A stretch of DNA of 28,424 nt from Geminicoccaceae bacterium (GCA_020446285.1 JAGREZ010000078.1:1-28424), one strand, 5' to 3'; shown: positions 7,813 through 16,302, counted from the first letter of the stretch. The notes: generated from the letters alone by a model not told the origin. Numbers and translations: made by a program.

Positions 7813-9113
7813 CGCCCGTTCTCCCCGCCGAACTGGCTGGCGAAGGTCGCGATGAAGGCGTGGTGGTACACATTGCCCATGTGGCCCCCGTTGGGAAAGA
7901 TGGTCGCCCGCCCGCCGAAGACGCTTTCGAACCACGGGATGTCACCTTCGCCGAGGATGATATCGTCCCGATTGTGCAAAAGGAACACGTTGGCGTTGTT
8001 CCGCATATAGTCCTCGATCGACCGCAGGCTCGACCGCTCGATCGCCCGTTGCCGGGCGATCCCGGGATGATCCGCCTCGAACAGCGGGAAGAACAGTTCC
8101 TCGACATAGTCGGAAAAGCTGAGCCGTCCGAGAACCTTGAAATACTTGTCCAGCCTCGAGGTCACCCCGAGTTCCAGATCCGGCGATACCACATATCCGG
8201 CATGGTTCATCACATCGCTGGTGAATGCCAGATTGCTGCCGATCAGGCGAAAAGACAGGCCGATCAGCGCCTTGAGCTGCTGGTCGGAAACATCACCGTC
8301 GATCTTCTCATAGATCCGGTAGAGAAAATCGCCGGTGAAATCGAGTCCCTCGTCGGCGGCATAGATGTTGGCGAGACGGCGGGTGAACTCCTCGTAGAAT
8401 CTGTCGAAATGGGCCATGCCGCCGGGGATTCCCTCGAGCAGCATCCGGTCGAGCCGCATCGCCGATTCGTAGAGGCTCACGGGCGCATTGACCAGGACGA
8501 CACGATCGAAATCGAAGACGTGATCGCGGGAGTCCCGCTCACCCACCATCGCCGCATGGAACGCGCCCATGCTGTAGCCGGTGACCCCGTAACCGTCGAT
8601 GCGTGTACCGTCCTCGACGAGATCGTCGCGGATCATCGTCATCACGCGCAGGAGATCGTCGACATCGTCGTCGGTATAGCCGGGTCGTGAATGGGTCGAC
8701 GCGGCAACGATGAAATTCATCTGTGTCGGCGACGGCAGCGTGACGACATGCGCTCCCCCGGCATAGAGGGTGGAAGCAAGGGCGATCGCGGTCGGCGTCT
8801 TGTGGTTCGAGCCGGTACCCGAGATCACGAACACGAGGGGCGCCGGGCGATCCTGGATCGCGGTCAGATACCGGAGTTCGTCCGCATACCAGAAGACATC
8901 CGGTGTGACGCGCTCGGCGAACGGCTCGATTCCGCCCTCGTCGATGGTATCCGGCAACTTGAACTCCGCCCGCTGGTCGGGCGGTGTGTTGACGACGGTC
9001 GCCACATAGGGATTGTCGAACGGATAGTCATAGTGATCCGGTACGGCATCCGCATCCGCCGCGAACAGACCGCTGAAACCCGCAACCAGTGCAAAGACCA
9101 GACGTCCGTTCAT
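7809..9113 (-). CDS. Secreted alpha/beta-fold serine hydrolase
   Basis: A 434-residue protein with a Sec signal peptide (hydrophobic core LVFALVAGFSGLF, likely cleavage after ADADA near residue 23), so it should act in the periplasm. The nucleophile elbow GYSMG places the catalytic serine at residue 181. Asp383 or Asp384 in HNRDD and His411 in PNGGHMGN fit as the rest of the triad. VFVISGTGSNH near residue 95 fits an oxyanion-hole strand. A long insert between residues 190 and 370 would form a cap. Substrate is unknown; translational coupling to mlaA suggests a lipid or lysophospholipid ester, which is inference. GAGGAAAGAG upstream supports the start. Confidence 0.8.
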   Translation of the reverse strand: MNGRLVFALVAGFSGLFAADADAVPDHYDYPFDNPYVATVVNTPPDQRAEFKLPDTIDEGGIEPFAERVTPDVFWYADELRYLTAIQDRPAPLVFVISGTGSNHKTPTAIALASTLYAGGAHVVTLPSPTQMNFIVAASTHSRPGYTDDDVDDLLRVMTMIRDDLVEDGTRIDGYGVTGYSMGAFHAAMVGERDSRDHVFDFDRVVLVNAPVSLYESAMRLDRMLLEGIPGGMAHFDRFYEEFTRRLANIYAADEGLDFTGDFLYRIYEKIDGDVSDQQLKALIGLSFRLIGSNLAFTSDVMNHAGYVVSPDLELGVTSRLDKYFKVLGRLSFSDYVEELFFPLFEADHPGIARQRAIERSSLRSIEDYMRNNANVFLLHNRDDIILGEGDIPWFESVFGGRATIFPNGGHMGNVYHHAFIATFASQFGGENGR

Positions 9114-9371
9114 CTTCAGCTCTTTCCTCGCCGCTGCCGGGCCGGTGGGCCATAGTCAAAACCGCGCGCCCGGCGAAGATCGGTCCGCCGTAGACGGGCG
9201 CCGGCGGAGCTTTGTCGATTGCCGAAACCGTGTCAACTCGCCGATATGCGGGGCGGACGATTTGCCGGCGAATGGTCCCGTCGCGAGAGGGGGGCATTGC
9301 GATCCGTTCACGTTTTGTTAGTGCCGATGGTGTAGCACCGGGTGCCGGACGTCTACAGCGGAAGCACGGTC

Positions 9372-10124
9372 ATGACCGGATCACACCCTGCGCTCTCCAT
9401 CAGGGGCCTCTCCAAGGTCTATGACCGGCCGGCGGTGGACAATCTCGATCTCGACGTCGAACCGGGCGCTTTCTACGCGCTGCTGGGGCCAAACGGTGCG
9501 GGAAAGACCACCACATTGCGCATGATCGCCGGGCTCCTGCCGCCGGATGCGGGCTCGATCGGCATTTTCGGTATCGACGCGCTGGCCGATCCGGTCGGAG
9601 CGCGGCGGATCACCGCCTGGGTTCCCGACGAGCCGATGATCTACGAACGCCTCACCCCGCTCGAATATCTCGAACTGGTGGCCGGTCTCTGGCAGATGGA
9701 CCGGGTCGTCGCCGAACATGCAGCCCGCGAACTGATCGAGCTTCTGGAACTCGGGGAGCAGGCGAACGAGCGTTGCGAGAGCTTTTCGAAGGGGATGCGG
9801 CAGAAGGTGGCGCTCGCCGGTGCCCTCGTCCATGACCCGAAGCTGATCATCCTCGACGAGCCGCTCACGGGCCTCGACGCGCACGCGGCGCGACGGGTCA
9901 AGGATGTCCTTCTCGCCCGCGTGCGCGATGGTGCTACCGTCATCCTCACCACGCATATTCTCGAGGTTGCCGAGCGCATGGCGCAGAGGATCGGTATGAT
10001 CCGGGGAGGACGGCTTGTCGCCGAGGGAACGCTGGACGATCTCCGGACCCGCTCGGGACAGCGGGAATCGACGCTCGAGGACGTGTTTCTCGCACTCGTT
10101 GCGGAGGGGGAGCCCGTGTCTTGA
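9372..10124 (+). CDS. ABC transporter ATP-binding protein
   Basis: Cytoplasmic ATPase subunit (250 residues) of an ABC-2-like transporter. Walker A GPNGAGKT is at residues 39-46. The signature region reads SFSKGMRQKVALA, followed by Walker B LIILDEPLTGLD and the switch histidine in TTHILE. The ATG at 9372 has GGAAG seven bases upstream and is preferred to an in-frame GTG at 9342 that lacks a ribosome site. The stop overlaps the permease start in a TTGA junction. The 258-base gap before it separates it from the divergent hydrolase gene and must hold both promoters; I see no clear boxes there. The transported substrate cannot be read from the sequence. Confidence 0.92.
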   Translation: MTGSHPALSIRGLSKVYDRPAVDNLDLDVEPGAFYALLGPNGAGKTTTLRMIAGLLPPDAGSIGIFGIDALADPVGARRITAWVPDEPMIYERLTPLEYLELVAGLWQMDRVVAEHAARELIELLELGEQANERCESFSKGMRQKVALAGALVHDPKLIILDEPLTGLDAHAARRVKDVLLARVRDGATVILTTHILEVAERMAQRIGMIRGGRLVAEGTLDDLRTRSGQRESTLEDVFLALVAEGEPVS

Positions 10125-11713
10125 GGGGAGGTCCGGATCTTCGCCTGATCGCCGCCCATGAGCTGCGCCTCGCATGGCGTGACCTGCATGCGATGCTGAC
10201 CGCGCGACGGCGCTGGAAGACGCGGATCGTCGTCTTCTGGCTTACCCTCGCCATCGCCTTCGCCCATCTCGTCGCATGGTGCATCATCGAGCCGGCGAGC
10301 CGCGACGGTCTCGTCCTCGACCGCGCCGTTCTCGTGCCGCTTGGCGGCAGTCTGGTCCTGACATTCGCTGTCATGCTCTCGCAGGCGATCGAGCAGGTCA
10401 CCCGTGTCTTCTACGCCCGAGGCGATCTCGACCTGCTCCTGTCCTCGCCGGTCGATGCCGGTGCGGTGTCGGCCGTGCGTATCGGCGCGATCGCGCTCAC
10501 CTCCGGCGGCATGATGATGCTGGCAGCCGCCGCCTTCATCAATGTGATGGCGGCACTCAACGGCGTGTCCTGGCTCGCCGCCTATCTGGTCCTGCCGGCA
10601 CTTTCCATGGCGTCGACGGCGCTGGCGGTGCTCGTCGCCTGCTTCCTGTTCGGGGCATTCGGTGCGCGGCGCACACGCCTGATCGCGCAGATCGTCGCGG
10701 CGGTCATCGGTGCTGCGTTCATCGTCGGGGTCAATCTCGCCGCCGTGTTGTCGATGCAGGGCTATTCGCGTGTCCGGTTCTTCCGCTCCGACGGCGTGAT
10801 GGCGCTTGCGCCCGGGGAGAGCAGCCTTTTCTGGTGGCCCGTGCGCGCGCTTGCCGGCGAGACCGCACCGCTTCTCACTGTCATCGTCGCCGGTACGCTC
10901 ATGCTCGCCGGTGTCATTGTCTTCATGCACCGCCGGTTCGCGTCGATTGTGCTCGCGGCTTCGGCGGCGTCACGGATGCAGCGTGGTACGGGTGGCCGTC
11001 GCCATCGGTTTGCCGTCGACAATCCGACGCGAACGCTGCGGCAGAAGGAATGGTTGCTGCTGCTGCGCGATCCCTGGCTGGTTTCGCAATCCCTCATGCA
11101 GATCTTCTATCTGATCCCGCCGGCAGCCATCCTCTGGACACAGTTCGGTTCCGGCGGGAATCCCGGCATTCTGGTCGTTCCGGTGCTGGTCATGGCGACC
11201 GGCCAGCTTGCCGGGGGGCTCGCATGGCTGACCGTCTCAGGCGAGGATGCGCCCGACCTGATCGCAAGCGCCCCCCTGGCACCCGGACGGATCCTGCGGG
11301 CGAAGGTCGAGGCGGTGGCGGGAGCGGTGGGCCTCGTCGCCCTTCCGGTCATCATCCTTCTGGCGGTGCATTCTCCGCATTCGGCGGCGGTCGCACTGGT
11401 GACGGTGATGATCGCCTGTGCCGCCGCCACCGCCATCCAGCTCTGGTTCCGGGGACAGGCGCGGCGCAGTCATTTCCGCCACCGCCAGACGACCTCGCGC
11501 ATCGCCGCGCTGTGCGAGGCGGGTGTCACCATCTCGCTTGCCGGCGCGGGCGGTCTCTGGGCCTTCGGCAGCCTGCTGGCATTGCTGCCGGCGTTGCTTG
11601 CGGCGGGGATCATGCTCATGGCGTGGCGGCTCGGCCCCGGCGGTGACACCGGTTGCCGCATGTACCGCGCCGCCGGGCGGGGAGTGCCGGCGCGGCGGTT
11701 TGCTCCCGCCTGA
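10121..11713 (+). CDS. ABC transporter permease, multi-spanning
   Basis: A 530-residue integral membrane protein encoded directly behind its ATPase. Hydrophobic segments alternate with loops: around residues 48-66, 80-100, 125-150, 155-180 and 190-212, then pairs of segments in the second half around 255-275, 330-400 and 425-510. A large hydrophilic stretch near residues 275-320 may be cytoplasmic. It is the same general type as two-gene ABC systems with one long permease. The start is taken as TTG at 10121, overlapping the ATPase stop, with GGAGGGGG upstream. Substrate and direction are unknown. Confidence 0.85.
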   Translation: MRGGPDLRLIAAHELRLAWRDLHAMLTARRRWKTRIVVFWLTLAIAFAHLVAWCIIEPASRDGLVLDRAVLVPLGGSLVLTFAVMLSQAIEQVTRVFYARGDLDLLLSSPVDAGAVSAVRIGAIALTSGGMMMLAAAAFINVMAALNGVSWLAAYLVLPALSMASTALAVLVACFLFGAFGARRTRLIAQIVAAVIGAAFIVGVNLAAVLSMQGYSRVRFFRSDGVMALAPGESSLFWWPVRALAGETAPLLTVIVAGTLMLAGVIVFMHRRFASIVLAASAASRMQRGTGGRRHRFAVDNPTRTLRQKEWLLLLRDPWLVSQSLMQIFYLIPPAAILWTQFGSGGNPGILVVPVLVMATGQLAGGLAWLTVSGEDAPDLIASAPLAPGRILRAKVEAVAGAVGLVALPVIILLAVHSPHSAAVALVTVMIACAAATAIQLWFRGQARRSHFRHRQTTSRIAALCEAGVTISLAGAGGLWAFGSLLALLPALLAAGIMLMAWRLGPGGDTGCRMYRAAGRGVPARRFAPA

Positions 11714-11738
11714 AACATCTCGGAGATACCTCAGCCTA

Positions 11739-11765
11739 TTGCCAAACGCTTTGCGTCTGGGGCAA
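11739..11765 (+). promoter_or_regulatory. Palindrome upstream of BMP gene, possible operator
   Basis: CCAAACGC-TTT-GCGTCTGG (11742-11760), flanked by TTG and GGCAA, forms an imperfect inverted repeat with one mismatch in eight. It resembles a LacI/PurR-type site with one inserted base. It lies 43-69 bases before the BMP start. No T tract follows, so a terminator for the ABC operon is less likely but possible. Confidence 0.35.
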
Positions 11766-11807
11766 CCTGCTTGCGCACTCCCTGTCACGAAACAAGGAAC
11801 AGCCCTC

Positions 11808-12881
11808 ATGTTTTCGCGTCGCATCCTGTTGCAGGCGGCAACCCTTGCCGCGTTCGCTGCATCCCCGGCTCTGGCCGAGGATCCGTTCAAGATCGGTTTC
11901 GTCTATGTCGGACCGGTGGGCGATCATGGCTGGACCTATCAGCACGACCAGGGCCGGCTGGCGCTCGAGGAGCATTTCGGTGACAAGGTCGAGACGACTT
12001 ACGTCGAGAACGTTTCAGAGGGTCCCGATGCCGAGCGTGTCATCCGCCAGCTTGCTTCCAGCGGAAATGACCTGATTTTTACCACCTCCTTCGGTTTCAT
12101 GAACGCCACGGACAAGGTCGCGCGGCAGTTTCCGCAGGTGAAGTTCGAGCATGCCACGGGCTACAAGCAGCGCGACAATGTCGCCAACTATCTGACGACC
12201 ACCTATCAGGGCCGCTACATTTCCGGTTTTCTCGCCGGCAAGCTGTCGAAGTCCGGCAAGGTGGGCTACATCGCCTCCTTTCCCATTCCCGAGGTGGTGC
12301 GCGACATCAATGCCGTCCAGCTCGGTCTGCAGAGCGTCCGCGACGATGCCGAACTCGTCATCATCTGGGTGAACAGCTGGTATGATCCGGCAAAGGAAGG
12401 CGATGCCGCGCGAGTGATGATCAACCAGGGTGTGGATTTCATCATCCAGCACACGGACAGCCCGGCAGCCATGCAGGTTGCCGAGGAAAAGGGCATCTGG
12501 GCGGTCGGTCAGGCCTCCGACATGAGCCGTTTCGGGCCGGACGCGCATGTGACCGCGGTGATCGACGACTGGGCACCGTATTACATCAAGCGCACGCAGG
12601 AAGCCATGGACGGTACCTGGAAGCCCCACGATCACTGGGGCGGGATGCAGGACGGCATGCTGAAACTCTCGCCGATCAATGAGAAAGTGTCGGCCGATGT
12701 CGCCGCGGAAGCGCTCGGCATCGCCTCGTCCATCGCCGACGATTCGTTCCACCCCTTCACCGGTCCGATCGCCAATCAGGCGGGCGAGATCGTCATCCCC
12801 GAAGGCGAGCGGATGAGCCACGAGCAGCTCGCCGGCATGAACTGGTATGTCGAGGGCGTGAAGGGCGAACTGCCACAATAG
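11808..12881 (+). CDS. BMP-family periplasmic substrate-binding protein
   Basis: A 357-residue periplasmic binding protein of the BMP/PnrA-like family, whose characterised members bind purine nucleosides or related heterocycles for ABC import. A Sec or Tat-like signal precedes cleavage after ALA at residue 23; there is no lipobox cysteine. The mature start DPFKIGFVYVGPVGDHGWTYQHDQG is the family hallmark. Later blocks include YQGRYISGFLAGKLSKSG and VDFIIQHTDSPAAMQVAEEKG. No BMP-type permease or ATPase pair lies beside it: the preceding ABC genes are of a different type and 94 bases upstream. It is the first of four co-directional genes leading into the NdmCDE-like set, so its ligand may be the substrate of that oxygenase. 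Confidence 0.9.
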   Translation: MFSRRILLQAATLAAFAASPALAEDPFKIGFVYVGPVGDHGWTYQHDQGRLALEEHFGDKVETTYVENVSEGPDAERVIRQLASSGNDLIFTTSFGFMNATDKVARQFPQVKFEHATGYKQRDNVANYLTTTYQGRYISGFLAGKLSKSGKVGYIASFPIPEVVRDINAVQLGLQSVRDDAELVIIWVNSWYDPAKEGDAARVMINQGVDFIIQHTDSPAAMQVAEEKGIWAVGQASDMSRFGPDAHVTAVIDDWAPYYIKRTQEAMDGTWKPHDHWGGMQDGMLKLSPINEKVSADVAAEALGIASSIADDSFHPFTGPIANQAGEIVIPEGERMSHEQLAGMNWYVEGVKGELPQ

Positions 12882-12991
12882 CCGGAATCCGGTGACAATC
12901 GGACCTGATGGGTCGGTCGTGCGGGATTGCCGGCCGGCCCGTCTCGGTTCATGCGGTCATGATCATGTGGCCAGCAGCGGGAATGCAGACG

Positions 12992-13840
12992 ATGAACGAC
13001 CCGGTCATTCTCCATCAGTGGCATGTCGTCGGTATCGACGAGGAGCTGAAAGCGGGCGCCGTCAAGGCGACCCGACTGCTCGATCGGCGTCTCGGGCTGA
13101 AGCGGGACGCCGGCGGAGCGCTCTCGGCCGAATGCGATGACGGCCACCCGCTGCCGCTCCTTGCCCGCTACGGCTTCCTCTGGACCACACTCGGGACGCC
13201 CGAAAGGCCGCTCTTCGACATTCGCGAAGCGGACGAGCCGGACCGGGTCAACGTCGTCACCGGCTCGGTGGCGGTGCGCACATCCGCACCTCGCTGCATC
13301 GAGAACTTCCTCGACATGGGGCATTTTCCCTTCGTCCACACCGGCCTGCTCGGCGAGGAGCCGCACACCGAGGTAAAGGAATACGATGTGCGGATCGACG
13401 AGGAGAAGGACGAGGTCATCGCCACCGATTGCCGGTTCTACCAGCCGCGTGCGGCGGCAGCGTCGGCCGGCGGTGCCGACATCGAATATATCTATCGCGT
13501 TCCGCATCCCTATTGTGCGGTTCTCTACAAGTCCTGCCCGTTCGATAGAGGCCGCTTCGACGTGATCGCCATGTTCGCCCAGCCGATGAGCGAGGAACAC
13601 ACGTTCGCGCATACGCTCATGTCGGTGGTCGACGATACCAGTTCGACGACCGATATCCGTCACTTCCAGCTCAGCATCTTCGGTCAGGACAAGCCCATTC
13701 TCGAAAACCAGTTGCCCAGGCGCCTGCCGCTCGATCCGCGCGCCGAGACCCCCATCCGCGCCGACCGCTCGTCGATCTTCTACCGCCGCTGGCTTCGGGC
13801 GAAGAACGTTGCCTACGGCACGCTTGCGCAGGCTGGCTGA
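12992..13840 (+). CDS. Rieske-less oxygenase catalytic subunit, NdmC-like
   Basis: A 282-residue non-heme iron oxygenase subunit. The N-terminal ~65 residues keep the outer strands of a Rieske domain (start HQWHVVGIDEELKAG, end GFLWTTLG), but the whole segment that should carry both Cys-x-His and Cys-x2-His cluster ligands is absent. The catalytic domain is intact: ENFLDMGHFPFVH gives D108, H111 and H116, and GQDKPILENQ gives D233 as the third iron ligand. This is the architecture known for NdmC, the N7-demethylase subunit of methylxanthine degraders, which borrows the Rieske cluster of its reductase NdmD. The start at 12992 fits the NdmC-like length, but its ribosome site is weak and earlier in-frame ATGs exist. 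The next gene starts three bases after the stop. Confidence 0.85.
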   Translation: MNDPVILHQWHVVGIDEELKAGAVKATRLLDRRLGLKRDAGGALSAECDDGHPLPLLARYGFLWTTLGTPERPLFDIREADEPDRVNVVTGSVAVRTSAPRCIENFLDMGHFPFVHTGLLGEEPHTEVKEYDVRIDEEKDEVIATDCRFYQPRAAAASAGGADIEYIYRVPHPYCAVLYKSCPFDRGRFDVIAMFAQPMSEEHTFAHTLMSVVDDTSSTTDIRHFQLSIFGQDKPILENQLPRRLPLDPRAETPIRADRSSIFYRRWLRAKNVAYGTLAQAG

Positions 13841-13843
13841 ACC

Positions 13844-15529
13844 ATGGCGCTCACCGACGATCAGAAACGTGGCTGGCACCCCGTAGCAAGTTCCACCGAT
13901 CTCGCTCCGCGCCATGTGTTTCACGGCCGCCTGTGGGGTCAGGAACTGGCCTGCTGGCGTGCCGATGACGGCCATGTCAATGTCTGGGTCAATCGCTGCC
14001 TGCATCGCGGCGTGCGGCTCACCATTGGCCGCAATCTCGGTCACGAGCTGCTCTGCCAGTATCACGGCTGGCGTTACGCCAACCGTTCCGCCGGCTGTAC
14101 CTACATTCCGGCCCATCCCGCCGATGCGCCGGCGCGCACCGTCTGCAGTCATGTCTATCCCTCGCTGGAGCGTCACGGGCTGGTCTGGGTGGCGCTCGAC
14201 GGCGATGCCGGAAACGCCGTGATCGCGGATATTCCGGCCGGCGGCACGCTGCTTCGCCAGATGTCCGTCGCCGTCGCGCACGACACGGTGAGACGCGCGC
14301 TCGAAGCGGGCGGGGCGGCGGGCTGCTCTCCCTTCCACTTTCGCGACGAGGCGCGTGCTCTCACCCTGTTCCTGCAGCCGGTGGATGCCGGTGTGACGGT
14401 CATTCGCGGCATTCTCGATGCGGGAGCCGATGCGGATATCGCCCGGCTGCGGGCGCTGGATCATGAATTCGCCATGCTCCGCGACAGGCTCGAGCGCGAA
14501 CACCCGGATGTCCCGCAGCCCATCGCCGCAGAATTCCGGCCCGTGTCCGAGGAACTCGCAAAGGTTCCCGAACGCCGGCGGCGAGGTTCCACGCGGCGGA
14601 TGAGGGTCGAGCGCAAATGGTGCGTGGCGCCAGATGTCATGGCCTTCCGCCTCGTCCCGATCGACGGGCCGCTCGCTGCCTTCCAGCCCGGCGCGCATGT
14701 CGATGTCCATCTGCCCAACGGCCTGGTCCGGCAATATTCCATCACCAACGGCCCCGACGACACGACCGGACTCGTGATCGGCGTCAAGCGCGAGACGGAC
14801 GGGCGTGGCGGCTCCGCTGCCCTGCACGACACGGTTCAGGAAGGCGATGTGCTGGCGCTCTCCGAGCCGCGCAACAATTTTCCGCTGCGCCGCGACCAGC
14901 TGCACACGCGGCTGATCGCCGGCGGTATCGGTCTGACACCGCTTCTGTCCATGGCCCGCACGCTCCGCCTTTCCGGTGTCTCGTTCGAGCTGCACGTCTT
15001 TGCCCGTTCACGCGAGGGCCTGCCGTTCGCGGATGAGCTGAAGGCGCTCGGCGGCGCCGTGCATGTCCACACCGGTCTCGACGCCGAGGCCAGTTCCGCC
15101 GCGTTTGCGCGCATTCTCGCCGATCAGGGCGAGAAGGAGGAGCTCTATGTCTGTGGACCGCCGGCGATGCTGGACACGGTGCGCGGGACGGCTGCGGGTG
15201 CCGGCTGGCAGGACGATCAGATCCATTTCGAATATTTCGCCAACGAGCGCAAACTCGACCGCTCAGGAAGTTTTACCGTGGCGCTGGCCCGCTCGGCCGT
15301 CACGGTGGAGGTGCCGTCCGGGCGTTCCATCGTCGAGGTGTTGCGCGAGCATGACATCGACATTCCCACATCCTGCGAGAAGGGTGCGTGCGGGACCTGC
15401 CGGGTCGATGTGATCGAGGGTGAGATCGACCATCAGGACGTCTGGCTGAGCGATGCGGAAAAGGCTGCAAACAGGTGCATGATGGCCTGCGTGTCGCGCG
15501 GTCGCGGCCGTATCGTTCTGGATCTTTGA
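13844..15529 (+). CDS. Reductase with N-terminal Rieske domain, NdmD-like
   Basis: A 561-residue electron-transfer protein with three parts. Residues 1-120 are a complete Rieske domain (C52, H54, C71, H74 in CLHRG and CQYHGW). After a linker of degenerate oxygenase-like sequence (about 140-240) comes a flavin and NAD(P)H reductase module with RQYSI, GGIGLTPLLSMA and CGPPAM. The C-terminal plant-type [2Fe-2S] ferredoxin has C511, C516, C519 and C549. Ordinary reductases of the phthalate dioxygenase reductase/VanB family lack the Rieske part; NdmD, which serves NdmA, NdmB and NdmC, has exactly this order. It lies 3 bases after the Rieske-less oxygenase and 1 base before the GST-like gene. Expected role: take electrons from NAD(P)H and deliver them through its own Rieske centre to the partner. 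Confidence 0.9.
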   Translation: MALTDDQKRGWHPVASSTDLAPRHVFHGRLWGQELACWRADDGHVNVWVNRCLHRGVRLTIGRNLGHELLCQYHGWRYANRSAGCTYIPAHPADAPARTVCSHVYPSLERHGLVWVALDGDAGNAVIADIPAGGTLLRQMSVAVAHDTVRRALEAGGAAGCSPFHFRDEARALTLFLQPVDAGVTVIRGILDAGADADIARLRALDHEFAMLRDRLEREHPDVPQPIAAEFRPVSEELAKVPERRRRGSTRRMRVERKWCVAPDVMAFRLVPIDGPLAAFQPGAHVDVHLPNGLVRQYSITNGPDDTTGLVIGVKRETDGRGGSAALHDTVQEGDVLALSEPRNNFPLRRDQLHTRLIAGGIGLTPLLSMARTLRLSGVSFELHVFARSREGLPFADELKALGGAVHVHTGLDAEASSAAFARILADQGEKEELYVCGPPAMLDTVRGTAAGAGWQDDQIHFEYFANERKLDRSGSFTVALARSAVTVEVPSGRSIVEVLREHDIDIPTSCEKGACGTCRVDVIEGEIDHQDVWLSDAEKAANRCMMACVSRGRGRIVLDL

Positions 15530-15530
15530 G

Positions 15531-16163
15531 ATGATCACCCTCCATGACTACGAACTCTCCGGCAATTGCTACAAGATCCGGCTGATGCTGGGTTTTCTCG
15601 GTGTCGGGTACACGACGCGCCATGTCGATTTCTATCCGGGCCTCGAACATCGAAGCGAGGCGTTCCGTGCCATCAACCCGCTCGCCCAGCTTCCCGTGCT
15701 CGACCATGACGGCTTCGTCATCCGCGACGCTCAGGCAATCCTGACCTACCTCGCCAGCACCTTCGACAAGGGTGGGTCATGGGGGTTCGGCACGAGCCCG
15801 AGGCGCGACGGCGAGATCGCCCAGTGGCTCGCGTTTGCCGGCGAACTCACGGGTTCCATCGGTGCCGCCCGCCTGCACGACGCCTTTCTCTTCGAGCTCG
15901 ACGCCGATGCCGCCCGCCGGCGCGGCCGCGAGCTCCTGCGCATCCTCGACGCCCACTTGTGGTTTCAGGAACGCGAGGCGCACGGCTGGCTCGCCTCCGG
16001 CGAGAACGCCTCGATCGCCGATATTGCCTGCTTTCCCTATGTCATGCTCAGCGAGGATGCCGACCTCTCGCGCGAGGAATGCCCGTCCGTCCGCCGCTGG
16101 CTCGACCGCTTCAAGCGCATCGACGGATTCCGCGTCATGTCCGGCGTCTTCCCCACCCGCTGA
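15531..16163 (+). CDS. GST-like protein, NdmE-like
   Basis: A 210-residue glutathione S-transferase fold protein: N-terminal thioredoxin-like half with SGNCYKIRLML and the cis-proline region QLPVLDHDG, then an all-helical C-terminal half with the conserved ASIADIACFPY segment. In the known NdmCDE complex a GST-like protein of about this size (NdmE) is needed to hold oxygenase and reductase together and is thought to be structural. Here the ATG lies one base after the NdmD-like stop, so the three genes are one operon. Without that context it would be called a generic GST. Whether it uses glutathione is unknown. Confidence 0.85.
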   Translation: MITLHDYELSGNCYKIRLMLGFLGVGYTTRHVDFYPGLEHRSEAFRAINPLAQLPVLDHDGFVIRDAQAILTYLASTFDKGGSWGFGTSPRRDGEIAQWLAFAGELTGSIGAARLHDAFLFELDADAARRRGRELLRILDAHLWFQEREAHGWLASGENASIADIACFPYVMLSEDADLSREECPSVRRWLDRFKRIDGFRVMSGVFPTR

Positions 16164-16302
16164 CCCATCCGCCGTTGGCTTCGTCGGCAAATCCTGACTT
16201 ATTGCAAAGTGTTGAAATCACGGTGCTTTTTCAATCTGTTTTCGACACGCCGCAACCCCGGGGAAGGTGATGCCAGGCAGTCGTGAATAATTCGGGTCCC
16301 CG

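Noticed and set aside
9342..9371. GTG start ten codons before the chosen ABC ATPase start
   Set aside because: It has no ribosome site, while the ATG at 9372 has GGAAG at good spacing and starts near the conserved fold.
12776..14995. Minus-strand frame of 739 codons opposite the NdmC- and NdmD-like genes
   Set aside because: It is antisense to genes with clear catalytic and cluster motifs, and its own product shows no domain.
12992..15529. Conventional reading as an aromatic-ring dioxygenase plus a phthalate-type reductase
   Set aside because: The oxygenase lacks its own Rieske ligands and the reductase carries an additional N-terminal Rieske domain, which the conventional pair does not have.
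16212..16234. TTGAAA/TTTCAA stem after the NdmE-like gene as a terminator
   Set aside because: The stem is AT-only and short with a poor T tract, so no terminator is claimed.
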